Origin: Nocardia macrotermitis
GTDB lineage: Bacteria > Actinomycetota > Actinomycetes > Mycobacteriales > Mycobacteriaceae
Assembly: GCF_009604405.1 (NCBI RefSeq)
Contig: NZ_WEGK01000005.1
Location: 372,001-436,000, forward strand
Length of the DNA stretch: 64,000 bases
Reading direction: 5' to 3'
Part shown: positions 50,546 through 59,692 of the stretch, piece by piece
How the letters are laid out: each line of letters opens with the position of its first letter
Numbering within the stretch: position 1 is the stretch's first letter
Notes under the pieces: generated by a model
What the model was told of the DNA's origin: nothing
The model's input: only the letters and a program-made list of their open reading frames with translations
Database searches by the model: none
Made by a program: the position numbers and the translations under genes

Positions 50546-52486
50546 ATGCGAGAGTTCGAAGTCCCGGCTACCTACACCATCCCCGAAGATGTGAACGTCT
50601 CCGACGGCGTCTTCCGGCATGCCGAGCGCACGCCCGGCCTGGTGGTGTTCAACAGGCCGGACGGTAAGGGCGGCTGGACCGATGTGACTGCCAAGCAGTT
50701 CGCGCAGGCCGTCACCGGAGTGGCGAAGGGGCTGATCGCCACCGGCATCGAACTCGGCGACCGCGTCGCGATCCTGGCCTCGACCCAGTACGACTGGGTC
50801 GTGCTGGATTTCGCCATCTGGGCCGCGGGCGGTTGCACGGTCGCCATCTTCGACAGCTCCTCGGCCGAACAGGCCAAGTGGATCCTCCAGGATTCGGCGA
50901 CGAAACTGCTTATCGTCGAGACTCCGAAGCAGCGCACCATGATCGGCGAGATCGAATCGGTATTGCCGGAGTTGAAGGAAACGCTGCTGCTGAGCGGCGG
51001 CGTGAGCGGGTCAGCGCCAGGCGCGCCCGGCGGGCCCGGAGGAGGCAGCTTGCGTAACCACGCAGGGCCCTCGGAAGCGCCGTCGTCGGATACTGCGGCG
51101 GCAGCGGAGCGTAACCACGCAGCGCCCCCGCTCACGCCCAATGGATACGGCGCGGTCGCTGAATTCACCCGTCGCGGTGCGGATCTCGACGACGCGGTCG
51201 TGCACGAGCGGCGTGCGCAGGTCAAGGCCGCCTCCCCGGCGACCCTGATCTACACCTCGGGCACCACCGGGCGGCCCAAGGGCGTCATGCTGTCGCATTC
51301 GAATCTCTACGCCGAATCCGTCGCCGATCGCGCGGTGATGGCGCAGGATCTGCGGCCGGGTAAGCGGTCGCTGCTGTTCCTGCCGCTGGCGCACGTGTTC
51401 GCGCGGGCGGTGGCGCTGGCCGCGTTCGACGCCGGGGTCACCATCGCGCACACCGCCGACTGGTCGACGCTGGTCGAGCAGTTCGGACAGTACAAGCCCG
51501 ATTTCATCCTCTCGGTGCCGCGCGTCTTCGAGAAGGTGTTCAACGGCGCGAAGCAGAAGGCGCACGACGGCGGCAAGGGCGCGATCTTCGATGCCGCGGC
51601 CGAGGCGGCCATCGCCTACAGCCAGGCGCTGGACGAGGGCGGGCCGAGCCTGGTGCTCAAGGTCAAGCACGCGGTGTTCGACAAGCTGGTCTACGGGAAG
51701 TTGCGCGAGGCCATGGGCGGGCGGTGCGATTCCGCGGTGTCCGGTGGCGGCCCGCTGAATCCGCGGCTCGGGCACTTCTTCCGCGGCGTCGGCGTCACCA
51801 TCCACGAGGGCTACGGCCTGACCGAGACCACCGCGGCCATCGCGGTGAACACGCGTCAGCACACCCGCATCGGCACGGTCGGTCGCCCGCTGCCCGGCCA
51901 CGGCGCGAAGGTCGCCGAGGACGGCGAGTTGCTGCTGCGCGGTCCGGTCGTGTTCCACGGCTACTGGGGTAACGACGCGGCCACCGAGGACGCCTTCGCC
52001 GACGGCTGGTTCAAGACCGGTGACCTGGGCGCGATCGAGGCCGACGGTTTCATCCGCATCACCGGACGCAAGAAGGAAATCCTGGTGACCGCGGGCGGCA
52101 AGAACGTCTCCCCGGCCGTGCTCGAGGATTCCCTGCGCGCGAACCCACTGATCAGCCAGGTCATGGTGGTCGGTGACAGCAAACCCTTCATCGGCGCGCT
52201 GATCACCCTCGACGCCGAGGCCCTACCCGGCTGGAAGGAACGCCACAACCTCCCCGCCGACACCCCGATCGAGAAACTGATCGAGAACCCGGACCTGGTC
52301 GCCGAGATCAACGCCGCCGTAGCCGACACCAACAAACTGGTCTCGCACGCCGAAGCGATCAAGAAGATCCGCATCCTGCCGGTCGACTGGACCGAGGAAT
52401 CCGGCGAACTCACCCCCAAGATGTCCCTCAAGCGTGCGGTCGTGATGAAGAACTACGCGTCCGACGTGGAGGCCATCTACGCCTGA
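50546..52486 (+). CDS. Long-chain acyl-CoA synthetase, FadD15-like, with a low-complexity insertion
   Basis: 646 aa adenylate-forming enzyme that activates fatty acids to acyl-CoA. P-loop LIYTSGTTGRPKGVMLSH (about 234-251), GYGLTETTA, TGDLGAIEADGFI and GRKKEILVTAGGKNVSP are complete. Close relatives are about 600 aa; the extra length is a Gly/Ala/Pro-rich stretch at about 152-202 with a duplicated RNHA segment, placed before the P-loop. Upstream genes are on the same strand but a 123-bp gap with its own palindrome suggests separate control. Confidence 0.9.
   Translation: MREFEVPATYTIPEDVNVSDGVFRHAERTPGLVVFNRPDGKGGWTDVTAKQFAQAVTGVAKGLIATGIELGDRVAILASTQYDWVVLDFAIWAAGGCTVAIFDSSSAEQAKWILQDSATKLLIVETPKQRTMIGEIESVLPELKETLLLSGGVSGSAPGAPGGPGGGSLRNHAGPSEAPSSDTAAAAERNHAAPPLTPNGYGAVAEFTRRGADLDDAVVHERRAQVKAASPATLIYTSGTTGRPKGVMLSHSNLYAESVADRAVMAQDLRPGKRSLLFLPLAHVFARAVALAAFDAGVTIAHTADWSTLVEQFGQYKPDFILSVPRVFEKVFNGAKQKAHDGGKGAIFDAAAEAAIAYSQALDEGGPSLVLKVKHAVFDKLVYGKLREAMGGRCDSAVSGGGPLNPRLGHFFRGVGVTIHEGYGLTETTAAIAVNTRQHTRIGTVGRPLPGHGAKVAEDGELLLRGPVVFHGYWGNDAATEDAFADGWFKTGDLGAIEADGFIRITGRKKEILVTAGGKNVSPAVLEDSLRANPLISQVMVVGDSKPFIGALITLDAEALPGWKERHNLPADTPIEKLIENPDLVAEINAAVADTNKLVSHAEAIKKIRILPVDWTEESGELTPKMSLKRAVVMKNYASDVEAIYA
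51052..51127 (+). repeat. 19-bp direct repeat within the FadD15 insertion
   Basis: GCGTAACCACGCAGGGCCC at 51052-51070 is repeated at 51109-51127 with one change; the 57-bp offset keeps frame. It marks the low-complexity insertion as a local duplication. Confidence 0.7.
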
Positions 52487-52511
52487 GTCCTACTGTTGGA
52501 CAACGAGTTCC

Positions 52512-52556
52512 ATCGCGAACGGCCCACTCGCTCTGTGCGGGTGGGCCGTTCGCGAT
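52512..52556. terminator. 20-bp-stem terminator between convergent genes
   Basis: 52512-52531 pairs with 52537-52556 over 20 bp with one mismatch (G-U in RNA), loop TCTGT. It lies 25 nt after the FadD15 stop and 27 nt past the end of the convergent 666-aa gene, so it can serve both. Confidence 0.75.
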
Positions 52557-52582
52557 CTACCGGCGGATCATGTTGTGATCCA

Positions 52583-54583
52583 TCAGGTTTCGTCGTACTC
52601 GGCGGCGCCGAGCCGGTCCGCGCCCCAGCTGCGACGGATGTAGCCGGTCACCCGATCGAGTTCGGCGGGGGTCACCGAGGCCGATTCGCCGTGCTCGAGC
52701 GGGTCGAAGTGGAAGATGTACAGGCGCGCGGCGAACTGCTCGAACGGCAGCGACGCCTCACCGGGACGTTCGCCGTGCCCGGCCGTTCCGACGACTACGC
52801 CGTCACCCCAGTCCTGCCCGCTGTCGTTGTTGGGGTTGTAGAAGTAGACCCGCATCTGCTCCTGCGGATCGAGGCTGACACGCAGGATGGTGATCGCATG
52901 CCAGCCGACGAACCGGGCCGCGCTGTCGGTGACCGCGATACCGGCCGGCTGCGGGTGGATCAGCGGCTGGTTGCCGTTGTAGTACGGGTGATAGCTGGCG
53001 TAGAAGTGCCGCAGGAACTCGTCCAGATCGGTCAGCGCGCCGGTGGCCACGTCGACGTTGATGCGGAATCCGCGCCCGGACCACCAACCGTGGAACTCCG
53101 GATTGATCCAGCGGTGCGGATCGCCCTCCCGACCGATACAGCGCCGCCCCATCTCCGCGTAGATCCGGTCCAGATGCGGCACCACCAGCAGCGACACCGG
53201 GTCCAGGTCGAAGCCCAGCGTGGTCGCGACGCCCGGCGCCAGCTCCCGGGAGGAGAGGGGCTGCCCCTCGAAATGCATGACGATCTCGTCGTCGCGCGCC
53301 GCCCAGGCGACCGTCTGGAGCAGATAGTCCGGGTCGTTGTAGGCCCACATCGACAACGCGCGCGCCGACTGGCAGGTGGGATTGTCGCCCTGCCCGACGC
53401 CCAGCGGCAGACCCAGGATGGACAGCACGCCCGAGAGCAACCAGGCCGCCGGGTCGGGGGAGGGGCCGAATACCTGCGTCAACCGGTCGCGGGAACCCGC
53501 GGACAACTCGAGGCCGAGCTGCCGCCACATCGCGGGGGCGACCGGCGGCTGATACAGGATGCCGCGTTCGAGCAGCGAGGCCAGGCCGTAGACGCACTGG
53601 GCGGTCTCGGGATGGACTGCGCGATCGATCAAGGTGCGCACCAGTTCGTGGTAGCACAGCAGGCAGTCGCGCCCGGTGCTGGACAACCCCATCGCTTCGC
53701 CGAGCAGGTATTCGCCCTTGCCGAGTAGTTGGCGCAGCAGCGTCGCGTGATAGGGCGAGACCAGGCCGGTGTCGTGCATGGAGCGCGCGAATCCCGTTGC
53801 CTCGGACTGCAATGCGCTGTCGTCCATCGCCTCGAGCCGGGCGCGATAGACCTCGATGCCGGGATCCTCCCGGCACGCGTCGGTGGTGCCGTAGAGGCTG
53901 CTGATCAGCCGGTCCGCGCCGAGGGCACCCGCGCCCAGGTCGATATCGGGATTGGCCCGCGCGACGGCGATCTGCGTGATCATCCGCTTCACCGAATCGA
54001 CCTGGATGGGCCGCTGGCGCAGGATGCGCCAGATCTCGTCGATCAGATTCTCCAGCACCTTCTCGTACCCGATCTCCCGGACCAGGTGGTGCAGCAGTTC
54101 GCGCGAGGCCAGCGCCATCCGGCCCTGCTGTTCGCGTTCGGCCTCCGAGGGAGGGCTGAACAGCAGGGACAGATTGGTCGCCAGCACCTGCGACAGATGG
54201 TGGTGGGCGTATTCGGCGGAGACCGAGGCGTGTGCGTACTCGCCCCTCGCCACGGCCAACAGGCGCAGATCGCTGACCGCCTCGAGGACCACGGTGTCCG
54301 GGTTGGGGCTGCGCAGCGAACCGGAACTCAGCGCCGGAATCAGGATCTCCGGACTCGCCCAGTCCGTGCCGAGGAACAGCCCTGCCCCTTCGAGTCCGGC
54401 CGCGCGCGCCCGGACCGCCGCGCAGCCGCCTGGTAACGGAAGCACCCGGCGCAGAATGCCGAGCACGCGGGTGAGCTTGACCTGCTTACCGAAATCCGCT
54501 GCGGCAGCGAGAGATTCGATGGCATCGTCCAGCGCGGCCAGGCGTCGGTGCAACGCCGGGATGTCGCTGTCGGGTGGACTCAA
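52583..54583 (-). CDS. Large protein with a C-terminal papain-like Cys-His-Asn triad
   Basis: 666 aa, not a family I recognise. Residues 1-390 are mostly helical, without a signal peptide or membrane segment. The C-terminal half looks like a papain-type fold: QGDNPTCQSARALSMWA (Cys404), RFVGWHAITILRV (His562), then VYFYNPNNDSGQDW (Asn583, with Asp587 or Asp591). Order and spacing fit a cysteine protease, transglutaminase or acyltransferase. The second gene of an apparent operon, 39 nt after the ATP-grasp gene. A joint role, making or processing an amide-linked product, is inference. Confidence 0.7.
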   Translation of the reverse strand: MSPPDSDIPALHRRLAALDDAIESLAAAADFGKQVKLTRVLGILRRVLPLPGGCAAVRARAAGLEGAGLFLGTDWASPEILIPALSSGSLRSPNPDTVVLEAVSDLRLLAVARGEYAHASVSAEYAHHHLSQVLATNLSLLFSPPSEAEREQQGRMALASRELLHHLVREIGYEKVLENLIDEIWRILRQRPIQVDSVKRMITQIAVARANPDIDLGAGALGADRLISSLYGTTDACREDPGIEVYRARLEAMDDSALQSEATGFARSMHDTGLVSPYHATLLRQLLGKGEYLLGEAMGLSSTGRDCLLCYHELVRTLIDRAVHPETAQCVYGLASLLERGILYQPPVAPAMWRQLGLELSAGSRDRLTQVFGPSPDPAAWLLSGVLSILGLPLGVGQGDNPTCQSARALSMWAYNDPDYLLQTVAWAARDDEIVMHFEGQPLSSRELAPGVATTLGFDLDPVSLLVVPHLDRIYAEMGRRCIGREGDPHRWINPEFHGWWSGRGFRINVDVATGALTDLDEFLRHFYASYHPYYNGNQPLIHPQPAGIAVTDSAARFVGWHAITILRVSLDPQEQMRVYFYNPNNDSGQDWGDGVVVGTAGHGERPGEASLPFEQFAARLYIFHFDPLEHGESASVTPAELDRVTGYIRRSWGADRLGAAEYDET

Positions 54584-54622
54584 TCGCCGATCCTCACCGT
54601 GAGCTGTTGTGGTCGAACGGAT

Positions 54623-55885
54623 TCAGATATAGAAGTCGAGTTCTTCCTGTCGTTTCAACAGATTTCGGAGAGTGTACGGATCCTCTCCGAAGAAGTACAG
54701 TACGCCCCAATGGTTTCCGAACGCGGTGCGCTTGGTCACCATTTCCTCCAGCGGTGGTGTCAGCTCGTGGGAATCGAAGTAGTCGTGTTCCTCGGTTTCC
54801 TCGGGCATGGCCAAGCGGCTCACCACGCGTCGCCGGGGATAAACACCGAAACAGCCCGCATGTCCCTTCGCGTCCACCACCTCCTTCGGGAAGAAGGCCT
54901 CGATCTCCTTGGTGGTGGTCTTCGGATCGAAGGCCAGCACCAGCGCGTGATAGGCGTTGAAGCCGTAGCATCGTTCGAGTAGTTCGAACACCTTGAAACC
55001 CGGTGGGCGATAGGCGACCTCGCCGAAATACATCTCGCCGTCGCTGGTCACGAAGTACTCCGGATGGACGAATCCGAAATCGATGTCGAACGTCTTGATC
55101 AACTTCTCGATCTGCCGGGTGATCTCCGGGCGGTACTGTTCCAGTTCCGGTGTCGCCGGGACGAATACCGAATAGCCGAGCGTGACGTATTCTGAAATAT
55201 TCAGGAAGCAGATCTTACCGTTGTGGATCCATGCCTCGACCGCGAATTCCCAGCCGTCCAGATGGGATTCCATCAGGACCGGGAATTCCTCATCGGGTAT
55301 CGAATCGATCTCATCCGGCGTGCGGATGACCCGGTGGCCGAGGCAGCCGGCCTTGTCGAAGGCCTTGAGGTGGATCGGATCGTTGGGATCGCCGTCGAGT
55401 TTGAGCAGGGTCTGGTTCACCCGCTTGAGAAAACGGATGACGTCGTCGCGTTCGTGCGCCTCCTCGAAGATGCCGACGCGGATACCGCCGAGTTGCGCGC
55501 GGCGTTTCATGAGGGATTTGTCGCGTAGCAACATGGCCTGCCCGAGCAGGCGCGGATTGTCCAGCAGGACCGAATTGATCGCCCCGGCCCATTCCACGGT
55601 CTCCTCGAAGATCGGAATGGCGACGTCGACGCCCCGGTCCCGCAGCGTCTCGGCGATCTCCATCGAGCGATCGTTGAGCCGCTCGAAATTCCAGGGGATA
55701 TAAGGAATCTCGTGTTCGGTGCAGTATTCCTCCGCCCATTCCGGAGCCACCACCACATAGCGCCGATCGAAACGATCCACCGCTTCGACGGCGTTCAGAC
55801 TCCAGCCCAGCAGGGCGATATAACCTTTGTCCGGGTTTCGGATCGTCGATTCCCGTGTTGTAGCTTCCGGTGTTGCAGTCGACAA
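54623..55885 (-). CDS. ATP-grasp ligase (carboxylate-amine ligase-like)
   Basis: 420 aa. N-terminal pre-ATP domain (GYIALLGWSLNAVEAVDRFD), Lys region LLRDKSLMKRRAQLGG (about 119-134), a second Lys in IHLKAFDKAGCLG, the hinge MESHLDGWEFAVEAWIHNGK, and metal-binding HPEYFVTSDGEMYFGEVAYRPPG (Glu275, Glu289) give the classic D-Ala-ligase/carboxylase-type ATP-grasp order. It forms an amide or related bond through an acyl-phosphate. TTG start at 55885 with strong AGGAGA seven nt upstream. Donor and acceptor are unknown. Confidence 0.82.
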   Translation of the reverse strand: MSTATPEATTRESTIRNPDKGYIALLGWSLNAVEAVDRFDRRYVVVAPEWAEEYCTEHEIPYIPWNFERLNDRSMEIAETLRDRGVDVAIPIFEETVEWAGAINSVLLDNPRLLGQAMLLRDKSLMKRRAQLGGIRVGIFEEAHERDDVIRFLKRVNQTLLKLDGDPNDPIHLKAFDKAGCLGHRVIRTPDEIDSIPDEEFPVLMESHLDGWEFAVEAWIHNGKICFLNISEYVTLGYSVFVPATPELEQYRPEITRQIEKLIKTFDIDFGFVHPEYFVTSDGEMYFGEVAYRPPGFKVFELLERCYGFNAYHALVLAFDPKTTTKEIEAFFPKEVVDAKGHAGCFGVYPRRRVVSRLAMPEETEEHDYFDSHELTPPLEEMVTKRTAFGNHWGVLYFFGEDPYTLRNLLKRQEELDFYI

Positions 55886-56304
55886 GACCTGTCTCCTCTC
55901 GACCCTGGATCCGGCATCGATTCGGGGCCGTCATCGCGGATACGCTGTGCGATCGGTGTGCTACGCGCTATCCGTATCTCCAGCCGCCGACGACATGTCC
56001 CGAAGTCCTCCTCGACCCGGGTATGCGGCGGCTCTGTGGATCGAAACGGCTTCTGGGCGTTGGTGATTGGATCGGATCCCGTTCCGCCGTCATTGCCTGT
56101 GGGTACCCATGCGGGTGCCGGGTCAAACGGAAGCGGTGGCCGCGTGCCGCGTCGGAAGTGTGTGCGGCGGCCGTTCGATCATGCGAAATATGTTGCGGCA
56201 GTGACGGATCGGCGAACGATCGGGATCGGTGAATTCGGTGTCGAACGAGAACGGACCGGCGCCGCATCGAGCGGTGCCGGTCCGTCGGCGGGTGCCGGGG
56301 CGGG
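55886..56304. other. 419-bp region upstream of the ATP-grasp operon
   Basis: No gene supported; it should hold the promoter of the ATP-grasp operon and it contains the terminator of the protease gene (56251-56285). No convincing operator or -10/-35 pair was found. Confidence 0.5.
56251..56285 (-). terminator. 13-bp hairpin terminator of the HtrA-like gene
   Basis: 56251-56263 (ACGGACCGGCGCC) pairs with 56273-56285 with one G-U, loop 9 nt, starting 20 nt past the protease stop. Confidence 0.65.
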
Positions 56305-57534
56305 TCAGCCGACCGGGCCCTGGGCGAGTTGGGTTCGGGCGGACTGGGATTGGCCGAATCGGTCGGTGAACTTCAGGGTTACCGTGTCGCCGGGGTGGTG
56401 TTGGTCCATGGTGTCGGTGAGGGACAGGGCCGAGTCGACGGTGGTGTTGTCGACGGCGGTGATGACGTCGCCGGGGGACAGGCCGAGTTGTTCGGCGGGG
56501 CCGTCGGTGACGATATTGCGGACCAGCGCGCCGCCGTTGGTGGCATCGCTCACCGAGACGCCGAGGAAGGCGGACTTGCCGATGTGCACGGTGCTCGAAC
56601 TCTTACCGCCCTGAATCTGCTTGGCGATGGTCAACGCCTTGTTGATCGGGATGGCGAAGCCCTGCCCGCCGCCCTGCGAACTCGCGTTGCCGAAACGGAA
56701 GCTCTGGGAGGCGGCGGTGTCCACGCCGATGACCTGTCCCGCGCTGTTGATCAGCGGACCGCCCGAATCGCCCGGTTGGATATTCGCCGCGACCTGAATG
56801 AGGCCGGTCAACTGCTCCGACGCCCCGGCCGACTCGTCGCTCGCGGTGATCGAGCGATCCAGTCCGGTGACCTGCCCGGCGGCCGCGGTCGGGGTACCGG
56901 TGCCACCGGCATTGCCCAGGCCGACGATGGCGTCGCCGATCGCCACCCGATCCGAATTGCCCAGCGTCGCGGTCTGCAGACCCGATGCGCCGGTCAACCG
57001 CACCACCGCGAGATCGTCGGAACGGTCGTAGCCGACCACCGTCGCGGGGTAGGTCCGGCTGTTGCCCAGCGCGGTGACCGTGATCTTGGTGGCGCCTTCC
57101 ACGACGTGGTTGTTGGTCAGGATCTCGCCGTCGGAGGTGAGCACGATGCCGGTGCCCGCACCCTCGCCGTTCTGCAGGCCGAGTTCGGTGTCGACGTTGA
57201 CGATTCCGGAGACGACCTTGTTCGCCGCCGCGGTCAGATCGGCGGTGCTGGTCTGCGAGTCGACCGGTTGCGAGACGATGCCCGGCGACTGCGCCAGCGG
57301 CGATCGGGCGCTCGTACCGGTGGTGGTCAGGCGGGCCGCGACCATGCCGATGGTCACCGCCAGGGCCAGTACGACCACGGTCACGACGGTGAAACCCAGC
57401 CCGTGCCGGGGTGGGCGCTGCTGCGGCGGGTGGTTGTAGGGCGGGTGGCCGCCCTGGGGTGCATGCGGTCCGTATGGTGCTCCGTACGGACCCGGCTGCC
57501 CGGGCCTGCTCCCCTGATTCGGATACACGGTCAT
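56305..57534 (-). CDS. Membrane-anchored HtrA/PepA-like serine protease with PDZ domain
   Basis: 409 aa from ATG 57534 (AGAGGA upstream). A Pro/Gly/His-rich cytoplasmic N-terminus precedes one transmembrane helix (GFTVVTVVVLALAVTIGMVAA), a trypsin-like domain with His (TNNHVVEG), Asp (RSDDLAVVRL) and Ser (QPGDSGGPL), and a PDZ domain (AFLGVSVSD, GPAEQLGLSPGDVITAVD). Extracytoplasmic protein quality control, as in mycobacterial PepA/HtrA. Not the SigE-linked htrA by position. Confidence 0.9.
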   Translation of the reverse strand: MTVYPNQGSRPGQPGPYGAPYGPHAPQGGHPPYNHPPQQRPPRHGLGFTVVTVVVLALAVTIGMVAARLTTTGTSARSPLAQSPGIVSQPVDSQTSTADLTAAANKVVSGIVNVDTELGLQNGEGAGTGIVLTSDGEILTNNHVVEGATKITVTALGNSRTYPATVVGYDRSDDLAVVRLTGASGLQTATLGNSDRVAIGDAIVGLGNAGGTGTPTAAAGQVTGLDRSITASDESAGASEQLTGLIQVAANIQPGDSGGPLINSAGQVIGVDTAASQSFRFGNASSQGGGQGFAIPINKALTIAKQIQGGKSSSTVHIGKSAFLGVSVSDATNGGALVRNIVTDGPAEQLGLSPGDVITAVDNTTVDSALSLTDTMDQHHPGDTVTLKFTDRFGQSQSARTQLAQGPVG

Positions 57535-57743
57535 CACGTCCTCTTGGTCAGGAACCTCTGGATCAATTAAGCGCGCGATTCCTGAGAGAGGGCTGGGGGT
57601 ATGCCGTGGAACCGCCACGGTGAGCACCGCCATACCCGGATCGGTGTCGGCTGCGCGTGCGCATTTCTGACGAATCCGTGACGGACCGGGATTGGGGCTG
57701 CGCGGCCGGTCACGAGGGCCCCGAGCGGAAGTACGCTCACGAT

Positions 57744-59660
57744 ATGAGCTCTTCGGGCACGAGTGGGAACGCTCCGGGTACGGGCGCGACTGCCTCCGAT
57801 GCCGATTCGCGTGGAGGTGCGGGCGTTTCGGGTGGCGCGTCGGCTTCGGGCTCCGGTGTGGCTGCGCCGGGTACCGGGACTACCGCTTCGCGCACCGGTG
57901 CTACGCCGCGTGGTGGTACCCGGCCCGGGGCCGACCCCGCCGAGGCCGGATCGGGATTGCGCACCGCCGCGGGCATTCTCACGGCGGGGTTCGCATTGGG
58001 GGCGGCCGAGTTGGTGGCCGCACTCGTCGGCTCGGGGAGTGCGCCGCTGACCGCGCTGGGTGGGACGGTGGTCGACCACACGCCCGACAATGTGCGTGAA
58101 TGGGTGATCCGACTGGTCGGCACCAACGACAAACTGGTGCTGTTCATCTTGATGGTGGCGGTCGCGGTCATCGTGGCGGCGTTCGTCGGGCGGATCGAGC
58201 GTTCGCGTCGGCCGATCGGGTCGGTGTTGTTCGCCGTGTTCGGGCTGGTGGCCGCCGGTGTCGCGGTGAGCCGGCCGGGTTCGTCCTGGACGTGGGCGCT
58301 GCCCTCGGTGATCGGGGTCGGTCTGGCGATCATGGTGCTGCGCGGGCTGATTCGGCGGATCGAGGCTTACGAGTCCCGGGTCTTGGTCGAAAATGGCTCT
58401 GCCGAAACAGATTCCGGTTCGTCGGAATTCGATTCCTCTGACCGTAGTGGCGAGATCGATTCGGGGACAACGGTTTCTGGAACTGTTGTCGACGAGGTAG
58501 GTCCGGCTGGATCCGGTGCCGATGTTCGTGGCGCGAGGGGTAATGGCGGCGAGACTGCTTCCAGCACAACAGTTTCCGGATCGGGTGCCGAGATCGATCG
58601 GCGGGGATTGATCCGGACGCTCATCGGTGTCGGGGCGCTGGCCGTGGCCGCGGAGGTGGCGGGACGGTACCTCGGGTCCAAACTGCACAGCGTGTCGGCC
58701 GAGCGCGCCACGGTGCAGTTGCCGGTCGCGCCGTCACCGGAACCGCCGGTCGATCCCGCGGCCGACCTGCGCATTCCCGGCCTGACCCCGTATCTGACCT
58801 CCACCCGCGACTTCTACCGGATCGATACCGCGCTCACCGTTCCGCAGGTCAGCACCGAGACCTGGTCGCTGCGGGTACACGGCATGGTGGATCGCGAGAT
58901 CCGGCTCGACTACGCCGCGTTGAAGGCGCGCCGACCGATCGAACGGACGGTGACACTGACCTGCGTATCGAATCCGGTCGGCGGGGATCTGATCGGCAAC
59001 GCCCGCTGGCTCGGCTACTCCCTGGCCGAACTGCTCGCCGAGGCCGGACCCCATGCGGACGCCGATATGGTGCTGTCCCGCAGCGTCGACGGATTCACCG
59101 CGGGCAGTCCGCTGGCCGCCCTCACCGACGGCCGCGACGCCATGCTGGCCATCGGGATGAACGGCGAACCGCTGCCCATCGAACACGGCTATCCGGTGCG
59201 ACTGGTCGTGCCCGGACTGTACGGCTACGTCTCGGCCACCAAATGGGTGACCGATATCGAGATCACGAGATTCGATCGCGCCCAGGCGTATTGGACCGAG
59301 CGCGGCTGGTCCGAGCGCGGCCCGATCAAGACCGGCACCCGCATCGACACCCCGAGTGACGGTGCGTCGGTGGGCGGGCAGCGGGTCGCCATCGCGGGCG
59401 TCGCGTGGGCCCAGCACCGCGGTATCAATGGTGTCGAGGTCCAGATCGACGACGGCCCTTGGCAGTCCGCGCGCCTGGCCGCCGAACCCAGCATCGACAC
59501 CTGGCGACAGTGGGTCTACGACTGGACCCCGACCTCGGGCACCCACACCGTGCGCGCCCGCGCCACCGACGGCACCGGTCAGGTCCAGACCGCCCAGCTG
59601 GCGGACGTGGTCCCGGACGGTGCCACCGGTTATCCGGTGGTCACCGTCCGGGTGGGCTGA
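57744..59660 (+). CDS. Membrane molybdopterin-dependent oxidoreductase, sulfite-oxidase fold
   Basis: 638 aa. A Ser/Gly/Ala-rich N-terminus precedes four or five helices (about 75-215), a variable acidic linker, one more helix (RRGLIRTLIGVGALAVAAEVAG), the sulfite-oxidase-type molybdopterin domain with the Mo-ligand Cys in TLTCVSNPVGG, and a C-terminal Mo-co dimerisation domain (VAIAGVAWAQHRGINGVEVQIDDGPW). No heme domain is visible. The catalytic part should lie outside the membrane. Substrate unknown. Confidence 0.85.
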   Translation: MSSSGTSGNAPGTGATASDADSRGGAGVSGGASASGSGVAAPGTGTTASRTGATPRGGTRPGADPAEAGSGLRTAAGILTAGFALGAAELVAALVGSGSAPLTALGGTVVDHTPDNVREWVIRLVGTNDKLVLFILMVAVAVIVAAFVGRIERSRRPIGSVLFAVFGLVAAGVAVSRPGSSWTWALPSVIGVGLAIMVLRGLIRRIEAYESRVLVENGSAETDSGSSEFDSSDRSGEIDSGTTVSGTVVDEVGPAGSGADVRGARGNGGETASSTTVSGSGAEIDRRGLIRTLIGVGALAVAAEVAGRYLGSKLHSVSAERATVQLPVAPSPEPPVDPAADLRIPGLTPYLTSTRDFYRIDTALTVPQVSTETWSLRVHGMVDREIRLDYAALKARRPIERTVTLTCVSNPVGGDLIGNARWLGYSLAELLAEAGPHADADMVLSRSVDGFTAGSPLAALTDGRDAMLAIGMNGEPLPIEHGYPVRLVVPGLYGYVSATKWVTDIEITRFDRAQAYWTERGWSERGPIKTGTRIDTPSDGASVGGQRVAIAGVAWAQHRGINGVEVQIDDGPWQSARLAAEPSIDTWRQWVYDWTPTSGTHTVRARATDGTGQVQTAQLADVVPDGATGYPVVTVRVG

Positions 59661-59692
59661 TCCGGCGGGCCGAGATCCCCCGCTGATCGGGC

